From positions 264,261,356-264,325,355 of the forward strand of contig OZ005652.1 in NCBI GenBank assembly GCA_963930645.1: DNA of 64,000 nt, written 5' to 3'. The first letter of the stretch is position 1. Each line of letters begins with the position of its first letter. The stretch comes from Salticus scenicus (taxonomy: Eukaryota; Arthropoda; Arachnida; Araneae; Salticidae). The notes under the pieces are model-generated. The model was given only the letters and a program-made list of their open reading frames with translations, ran no database searches and had not been told where the DNA came from. Position numbers and translations under genes: made by a program. This document shows positions 56,646-64,000 of the stretch, one piece after another.

Positions 56646-57003
56646 TTATCCAAATCCATTAGGAAAAGCAATAAAATATAAATCAATGTCGATGAAATTA
56701 CGCAAGGCAATTCGCTCTCCTGCTAAGCTGTAAGAAATTCCCACGCCACTGTTCCCGTTCATTATCAATTCTTTGACATACACACATATAACCTCAACAT
56801 TTCCTGCACTAAAAACCTTTAAATAAATAAATTGAACCCGACCGCTACGAAAAATTCAAGTGCAACGATTTGTCCGCAGCGATGTGCCTCTATTAAGTAA
56901 TGGACTTAGCAGGTGCCCCAGGTACGGAAATGGAGCAAAAATAAAATAAAACTAAAAACGAATAAAACAGAAGACATGTCCCCTGAGGGATGTAGTTAAA
57001 ACA
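56646..57003. other. Less AT-rich unique stretch, no gene recognised
   Basis: Contains 'gcaggtgccccaggtacgga' and similar mixed-composition DNA but no frame I can support. Confidence 0.35.
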
Positions 57004-57112
57004 CTAGAAGTGTCTTCCCCTTTTCCTGTTGTCTGTTCTGAGACATTGAGAAGAAGCCTGTCGCTGTAGTTCCTTGATCTTTGCTGCTAATTGTGTTGGA
57101 GTAAGAGATAAC
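57004..57112 (-). CDS. Possible terminal exon, minus strand, unknown protein (tentative)
   Basis: On the minus strand TGATCAATTAG precedes an open stretch reading LSLTPTQLAAKIKELQRQAS and on to NRKRGRHF with a TAG at 57006-57004. The charged, alanine/glutamine/lysine-rich start is helix-like and composition is less AT-biased than around it. No family recognised, acceptor is weak, and no partner exon was found in the window. Confidence 0.2.
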
Positions 57113-58124
57113 CTAATTGATCACGTGGTGTAATTAAAGCCCAAGCTAGATGGAACAAGATACGATGTTAGGTTTGACCACACGGCTTTATTAAATGAAA
57201 TTTAAATCAGCTTGAATAAAAAAAAATAATTCATAGTCGAAATAAAATAATAATATCCTATTGTTCAAAAGTTTTCAGATAAGAAATATAAAGCATTTTA
57301 CGCGTCAATTTATTGAAATGCTTTTGAAATAGTTTTCAATGTGTTTAATGTAAATAATTTTAGTAAAATTCTTATTCTTATTCTTATTGTTATTATTTTA
57401 AATCTATACCTGTCTCCTAGAGATTTTAGTAAGCACGTCCACAATTGCAATTAGTTTCGCTACAAATATGGAAAAGCGGTTCTTAATATATCAGTTATGC
57501 TTTTTTTTTATTTTATTTTTTTATTATTTTTTCTTTTTACAGATTTTAATCATAAATAATTAAAAAATTCACTGGTTCATTTTCTTTTTATTATATCATA
57601 TAATGCTGGAAAGTCTTTCATTATCTACGCATAATACATAATTAAACTTTTTTTATATTACTAAATTTTAACTTATGAGTAATTCACGATTTTACTTTAT
57701 TATTTTTGTCTAAAATTCACTCATTCATTTTCGGTTCCATTCTCACTTTTACAATAAATATAACCGGTAAATAGGAAATAACGTGGATAATTTATGAGTA
57801 ATGCATGATTTTACTTCCTTGGTTTTTTTTTTTTTTTTTTTTTTTCTATAATACAGATTGATCTTATACATGTTTAAATAAACACAACTAAATAGTTCAT
57901 TTACATTTTCCATGAGTTGCAACTATCACTGTATCTGTATTATGGAAAAAAATACCCTAATCTATTCTCCAGTGTACCACTGCGAAAGATGACGATGATT
58001 TTACAACAGATTGAAATGAATTGCATTTGAGGAATTTATACAAAAAAAAGTGCAGCAATATATATATATATATATATATACATATATTATCATTTTATGC
58101 AGATTTCAATGCATACTAAATAAT
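57113..58124. other. AT-rich DNA, no gene seen
   Basis: T run at 57822-57846 and (TA)n at 58060-58082. No supported gene. Confidence 0.45.
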
Positions 58125-58350
58125 CTGGTGTGTCACCCACGCGGCTTTCTTTTATCCTGCATTTCAATACTAAAAAGGTAGATTTCATATTAAGTAGTAC
58201 GATTAATAAGGTAAGATAATAAAGATCAAACTACTTTAAAAATAATTTAAAATAGGTTTAGGAACAGTTTTATTTAATATATAATTATATGTATAAGGAG
58301 GGCTGCCGCCCTTCTCAACCGCCTGTTCTACTGTAATGCCTACATTTAAT
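58125..58350 (+). repeat. Dispersed repeat (GGTGTGTCACCCAC)
   Basis: Second long copy of the repeat at 43996-44225, including the GGAGGGCTGCCGCCCTTCTC block at 58297-58316. Confidence 0.7.
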
Positions 58351-58549
58351 TATTAAATTTCTAATTCAAGGCTGTTATTAATTTGCCTTTAAAATTCTAA
58401 TTATTTTTTTGTGATAATGTTAAATGTTAATTAAATGTCAAATGTTAATAAAAATGTTAATGATTACATATTAATTAAATTTTTAGAATGACAATATAAT
58501 ACGAACTTCAAAATACCAAATTTGAACTTCCTGCAGTTATTAATTATTA

Positions 58550-59660
58550 AGTTATGCTGAAAACATATATACGCACAAATCAAACTCGAAAAATTGGACT
58601 TTCGTATTCAGGGCACTTAGAAATTGATATAATACAAAAACCAGAGTTGGAAACAGAACTTTGTTTACAGTGTCTGTGTTAACAAATAATTTTCCTACCT
58701 GAGCATTGTTCGTCGACATAGTAAAATGTAGCAAATAGCTTCCTTCAATTACGTTCAATAAGAAAGAATGTTTAGCTAAATTTTGAGTAGACCTTGTCTG
58801 TAAACTGTACGTACATTACATTGTCTTCTTAAATTTAGTTTTATAGGAAAACCACCTAACACAAAATGAAATACACTTCCAGTAATTCCAATATTGCATT
58901 TAGATAAATGAAATATATCCAAATACTAGTCCCAATATATCCAAATACTTCGGGTAGCCCCAGGGCCTGATTAAGGGGGAAGCTCGCTCATACCGGAATA
59001 TTTTTACAATTATTTTTTACTTCATGTCATAGAAATTCCACGCTTTGACGAGGAAATATTTTTTATAAAAAATGAACGGTGTAAAACAATCCAATTTACT
59101 CACCGGTATTAGACACCAGAATTCTTTTTAAATAATTTTTAATGAAAATTTTCTGTTTATTATAGGAGGAAAGTATTTGTTAAAAAATAACGGTGTAAGT
59201 ATAAATAATGTGTGAAGAGCGAGCTTCCCCCTTAATCAGGCCCTGGGTAGCCCTGTAAACGATGATGAATGATTTCCATGTCACAATCTACACAAACATA
59301 CTTCCATGCATATAAAAGATGCATTAATTCCATTTCGTTTCAGGCAGTCTATAGATATTACATTGTACTTACAAGAAATTTTTCCCATAGACGCAATGTA
59401 TTTTACGTCTCTTGGAAGGGCCCTGTACACGAACCACTTGCTTGATCTGAACGGAAATTTTGTGTAGAATCACTATATGATACAGATTTAAAATATAATA
59501 CAGAGTTTGGACTTCCTACTGTGCTATTTGTTCGAGAGCTATACTGATAACAGACAGAAACACAGACCAACCGCTAAAAACATGTTTTTTGGATTCATGA
59601 CACTCCAAAAAGTGTAAATATAACAAAAATTCAATTTAAAAAATTTGACCCAAAAACAAT
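58550..59660 (-). repeat. Dispersed superfamily copy, interrupted by a MITE
   Basis: The reverse complement of 58560-58760 matches 28478-28620 ('ctacattttactatgtcgac' 'gaacaatgctcaggtagg'). 59330-59600 matches 44610-44840 in order, with 'ccctgtacacgaaccacttg' near 59430. It is split at 58961-59245 by a recent MITE. Confidence 0.65.
58961..59245. mobile_element. hAT-type MITE, perfect 28-bp TIRs and 8-bp duplication
   Basis: CAGGGCCTGATTAAGGGGGA + AGCTCGCT at 58961-58988 is exactly inverted at 59218-59245. GGTAGCCC flanks both ends (58953-58960, 59246-59253). CAGGG ends and an 8-bp duplication define hAT. The 285-bp element has no coding capacity; perfect ends indicate a recent insertion. Confidence 0.93.
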
Positions 59661-59819
59661 ACTTTCTGTACCATGTGCATGAATAAGAGAAAGTTATAAA
59701 CGGTATTTTTTATTTATTTATTTTAATCATATTTCTTAAAGATATTGCTAAAATAGCTAATAATCATTTGAATTTGTATGAAATAACTGCAGTACTAGTT
59801 TCGCAATTTTTTACTTTCT

Positions 59820-60010
59820 CTTATCCACAAGTATGGTAGAGACAGTATTGTTTTTGGATCAAATTTCCGAAATTGAGTTTTTGTTATAGTTACATGTTTT
59901 GAGATACCCTGAATCCGAAAATCATATTTTTACCGGTTGGACTGTGTGTATGTTATCAAAATACCTGACGGGCAATGGGCAAATAGTAGCAGAAAGTCCA
60001 AACTCGCTGT
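59820..60010 (+). repeat. Another dispersed superfamily copy
   Basis: 'gagtttttgttatagttaca' 'tgttttgagataccctgaat' 'ccgaaaatcat' and 'aaagtccaaactcgctgttc' 'taaatgcgta' parallel 27925-28060. Confidence 0.65.
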
Positions 60011-60044
60011 TCTAAATGCGTATCATATAGGGATGATACCGCCA

Positions 60045-60600
60045 CTTGAAAACTGAATGACGAAGCGAGTTGCATAGTGAATTTATCTAAGATGTTTGTA
60101 ACCTAAATCCACCATTTAACATTGATTTGTAATATATCAATACATCAAAAGTTATCGTGATGAGACATTTTCATTTGGCAGCCTGATTCCAAGTAGCTGT
60201 AACTTAAAAAAAAAAAAAAAAAAAAAAAAAATGGCGGAGCAAGTTGCTTAGTGAATATATATATCCAAGATATTTGGTAGCTAATTCCACTGTCGAACGT
60301 TGTTTGAATTAATTCAGTATTTCAAAAGTTATCGTGATGACAAATTTTCGAAGGCAACCTAATTTCAAATGATCCCTTTACTTTCAGGTATCCGTCATTT
60401 TAAAACAAACTAGCGTATCAAATTCATTAATACACTTTTTGGAGACTTTTATGGTCTATGTATACATCAAAATTTCAGTAAATCTTATCTTAAATCTGAT
60501 TTTTATATGATTTTCATGTGATATTAAATATGATTTATGTTGATTTACATTTTGAAGGGGCTGCCACTTAGAAACAAAAGGCCGGGGCAACTTGATTAAC
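60045..60600 (+). repeat. Tandem repeat, about 180-bp unit, two to three copies
   Basis: 'gacgaagcgagttgcatagt' 'gaatttatctaagatgtttg' near 60059 recurs as 'ggcggagcaagttgcttagt' 'gaatatatatatccaagata' at 60232, with 'caaaagttatcgtgatga' and 'ggcaacctaatttcaa'. A third, diverged piece is at 60555-60620. An A run (60208-60230) lies between copies. Confidence 0.7.
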
Positions 60601-60759
60601 GAACTCATTCAAGATGTTTTTAAGATAAGAGCATGAATTTTGGTTCTATATAGGTAATTTTTCGTAAAATATGTATGTAAATATATAGTACCATTTGCAT
60701 ATAGTATTCAACTAAAACCCTCGATAAATTATTAATATTTTATGATTTTATTATTTGTA

Positions 60760-60795
<36 letters not shown>

Positions 60796-61279
60796 CATTT
60801 CATTTTATCCTGTGTTTGAAAATATATTTATATTATATATATACACACAGTGAGAGAGAATAAGTGATTACAATAAATTGATTTCTAAAAAATCAACCTA
60901 ATCCCAGAGTAAAAGAATATATAATTTTATTAATGATTTTTAATAAACATCCCATCTAAATTTAATGTTCATGCGCTAATTTACTTGATTCTAATATACG
61001 GAGTTTTGTGCATTCATGAATTTCCAATTGGTATATTAAAACCTTCTTTTAACATAAGTTTTATAGTAAGTAATGAAACCGCCTTTACCAAACCAGTGGA
61101 CCGTGGAGTCTAAAACATTATCTGTCCTCTTACCAAAACGGTCGCAATACGCCGGAAGTCCAGTCTGCTATCTGTTATGCCAGAACAACATCTGGCATCA
61201 AAAACAATTGATTGAAAAATTCAATAAAATATTATAGAAATGAAAAATAATTTTATTTTGTGCTTTTAAACAAAACTTG

Positions 61280-61311
<32 letters not shown>

Positions 61312-61872
61312 ATATATATTCATACAATTTTATAAAAATAATATATTTACAAATTTTAATTTAAACTTAAGGAAAGTATTGTAAACCTGAAAAAAAAATT
61401 ATAATAATAATATAATAATAATCCGACGATGACATTTTGTATATGCAATATCTTAGATTCATTTTGCTTCTTTTATTGTGATATATGCGGGTAAAATGAA
61501 TCTCAGTGGGAAGAGCATTTCGACAGTTTAGGATCCCTGTCTATAGCAAAATATCTTTAAAAAATTATAACACAAAATTAGTTATTTTTTTTCTTTGTCA
61601 AAAAGTTGATTTTTTTTATTCTGAATTTTTTTTTTCTTATTGTAAAATAATTTTAACGGCGGAATATTTTTAAAAGATTTTTAAGATATTTAGTAAAGTT
61701 TCTCGCTGAAGAAAATTAAATGTGTTAGAAAACTTTAAAACAATTTTGGTACGTTTGGACAATTACACAATTCACAATTACACAGTTTATAGAATTATTT
61801 TATCACCAAACCTTTTTTAACATTTGTTTATATAGTTAATATTCTTCAAAGGAAACTGTGTGTTAAATAATT

Positions 61873-61924
<52 letters not shown>

Positions 61925-62700
61925 AAATCTTTTGTCAAAAATATTTTAGTTAACTGCATTATTAGAGTATGATGCTGTTTTTTAGCAGAATTGTAACTGA
62001 GATTAAGATGGAACTTACTGCATTGCTAAACATTAACGTGAACTTTCTCATAAGTATTTTCTTGCCGCGATCCGCAACAACGCTTGTACAAGCATGTTTC
62101 ATAAAACGAAATGAGGATTTTGAGATATTTCAAAATTTTCTATTTTTTAAATTATGTAAAAATTAAAAATTTTAAAATTTCAAAAAAAAAAAAAATTCTC
62201 ACACTTTTGCAACATTTTTAATTGGATAAAGCTAGTTTTACTAAATATAATTATTTTTTCCTTTTTTTTGTAGATATAGGTACTTTATATGAGTGTGTTA
62301 ACAAAGATTCAAAGCAATAGGTAAAGAAGTTTTTCAGAATCTTGCGGATAGTTGCGAATGTTCCCTTGAGAAAAATAATATTAAAGTTTGAAAACGCATT
62401 GGTATCAGTTATAATTTTGCTCAATATTAATGAATCAAAGTACGTAAAGTCAGTAATGAGCATTAAAATGTTTTGAAGTTTTTATAGTTAAACACATATA
62501 TTTTTTAAAAAGTTCGTTTATTTATTTATTTGTTTATTTTAATTTTAAAATCCCATAGACCCCCAAAATATAATTATCTCTAAATGCACTTTTCAAATGA
62601 AAAACGCTTTCAAACTGAATGTTAGTTTAATGTTAGCAAAATTCACGTAGTTTTTTAAAAAATAATAACTGTTCTTTGATAAAATATTATTTAAAAAAAT
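60601..62700. other. AT-rich DNA with microsatellites, no gene seen
   Basis: T run at 60765-60792; (TA)n/(GT)n at 61281-61318; (TA)n at 61880-61921. Frames at 61969-62166 and 62251-62463 have no recognised domain. Confidence 0.5.
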
Positions 62701-63085
62701 GTTTCATGCTGTGCCTTGTACGCTGTTTATCTGTCGAAATTCTCCATCCTTCACCCCCACTAGGCTTTCTGATATTGAATGTGACCTAGAGTCACGCTTT
62801 GTGTAACATCTGTTGGTACAATTCAATCACGTCAGATCTATTTGAATGGCAATGCATTTCAACTGTCGAGTTAATTAATATGGATGGGGCTTGTATCACA
62901 GAGGTTCCCTACTAAATAGGGGGCCCTCGCAATAAATAAGCCGCATCAACAAGCAGATAGGAATGCTTGACAGTCGTTGCTGGCCCAATTAGAACGCTAT
63001 AGAGAGGTTTGAGGTAGTTCATCACTTCGTGTATCGCTCGAGTGACGATGGACACAGGAGGTCAGAGGTCGCCTTATGATGAAAA
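62701..63085. other. Unique, less AT-rich block with nuclear-receptor-like half sites
   Basis: A block of mixed composition without an open frame. AGGTCAGAGGTCG at 63059-63071 is a direct repeat of the nuclear-receptor half site with a one-base spacer (DR1-like), and TGACCTAGAGTCA at 62789-62801 is an inverted relative. It may be a regulatory or non-coding conserved element; unproven. Confidence 0.25.
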
Positions 63086-63094
63086 AAGAAGCGA

Positions 63095-64000
63095 CCTAAA
63101 TGTTTTAGTAATATTACAAAAAAACATAAATTGTATACAATGCAATATTTTACACTGAAACTTGATAAACTGAATCGAACCTATTATTTGCTGTTAATAC
63201 TCAACGTACTTAGAGAGCTTCAAATTTCAAAAAGACTTTCAATCATTCCCCCCTAATCATAATTACATAGTAATGTTTGAAATAGGTATAAATTGTACAC
63301 AATCTACTATTTTACCCTGAAACTTTACGAATCAGTTCGAAACTCTTATTTGCCATTGATAATTAACATAATTAAATAAAATTGAAATTTCTATAAACTC
63401 ATTCTCCTCTAACGTTACAATAGTGTTAGAAATAAACCTAAATTATACACAATCTAATAGTTTACACTGAAACTTTACCGAATATGTCAAACGCTTACTT
63501 GCTGTTAACATTCAACGTAATTTAATAGTATTTAAATTTCACAGGAACCAGTTCTTTTCTAATGTTTTAATAATGTTAGAAATAAACATGAACTGTACAT
63601 AATCCAATATTTTACATTGAAAATTGATAGACTGAATCGAAACTCTTACGTTCTGCTATTATTTAACGTAATTATTATGGTATTCAAATTTCGAAGGTAC
63701 ACCTTTCCCACTAACGCTTTTTGAAATACTAGAAAATGATATGAATTGTACTTAGTCTAATATTTTACAAGGAAACTTGATGAATTAGATTGAAATTGAC
63801 ACTTTTCCTGATTAATCCCCGTAACTAAACAACGTTTAAATTTCAAAGGGTTTAACAAGGATTTACACATTCTTCCTTAATGTTTCAGTAATGTTAGAAA
63901 ATAGACATATATTGTACTCAAGTTAACATTTTATAAAGAAACTTGATTAATTAGATCGAAACTCTTACTTGGCCATATTAATTCTCGTAATTAAACAACA
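63095..64000 (+). repeat. Satellite-like array, about 150-170-bp unit, running off the window
   Basis: 'aatgttagaaataaacataa' 'attgtacacaatctaatatt' 'ttacactgaaacttgatgaa' with 'gaaactcttac.tgctgtta' and 'aacgtaattaa' recurs near 63099, 63271, 63424, 63571, 63721 and 63891. Units are considerably diverged. The array is truncated by the window end. Confidence 0.85.

Noticed and set aside
63010..63018. TGAGGTAGT, the let-7 seed
   Set aside because: The following bases do not match mature let-7 and no hairpin partner is nearby.

Overview
The window is a strongly AT-rich piece of an animal nuclear genome. The evidence is a spliced gene with GT-AG introns, tRNA-derived SINE copies, Helitron termini, several MITE families, a Penelope-like reverse transcriptase fossil, long homopolymer runs and satellite arrays. 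There are no operons, prokaryotic promoters or CRISPR arrays. I infer an invertebrate, probably an arthropod (a chelicerate would fit). That rests only on the mix of mobile elements and is weak.

Only one gene is resolved end to end, on the + strand: exons 3244-3575, 38111-38874 and 39763-40157. The splice phases join exactly into an intact 496-residue protein of the M17 leucyl aminopeptidase family. Its catalytic lysine and one zinc-binding aspartate are replaced, and two further metal aspartates are glutamate. It therefore looks like a full-length pseudo-peptidase, comparable with the catalytically dead sperm leucyl-aminopeptidases known in insects.

Its first intron (about 34.5 kb) fills more than half the window. 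From left to right it holds: a TIR-arm element family (4480-4826, 13164-13977, 15568-15985, 21915-22129) interrupted by an 8.3-kb inserted element with its own TIRs and a 5-bp TATTT duplication (4827-13163); nested MITEs, including a piggyBac-type one with TTAA sites; a two-copy tRNA-like SINE unit; an RT pseudogene with two in-frame stops (15989-17032); Helitron ends (17245-20619); and a complete minus-strand Helitron (24932-27849). The Helitron carries a regular 120-bp array whose repeated core matches the CTCF consensus. Further on are dispersed repeats, a palindromic MITE, and three exon-like segments on the minus strand (35876 down to 31462) that suggest a second, unidentified gene nested in the intron.

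Downstream of the gene (40158-64000) I see only repeats and unique AT-rich DNA: a mariner-type MITE, a 1.3-kb element with AGTTCCCCAT ends, a 170-bp satellite split by a 5.1-kb TA-flanked element with TIRs over 200 bp, a higher-order repeat array inside that element, a hAT-type MITE with perfect TIRs and perfect 8-bp target duplication, and a 150-170-bp satellite running off the right end. A few short exon-like reading frames are listed with low confidence.
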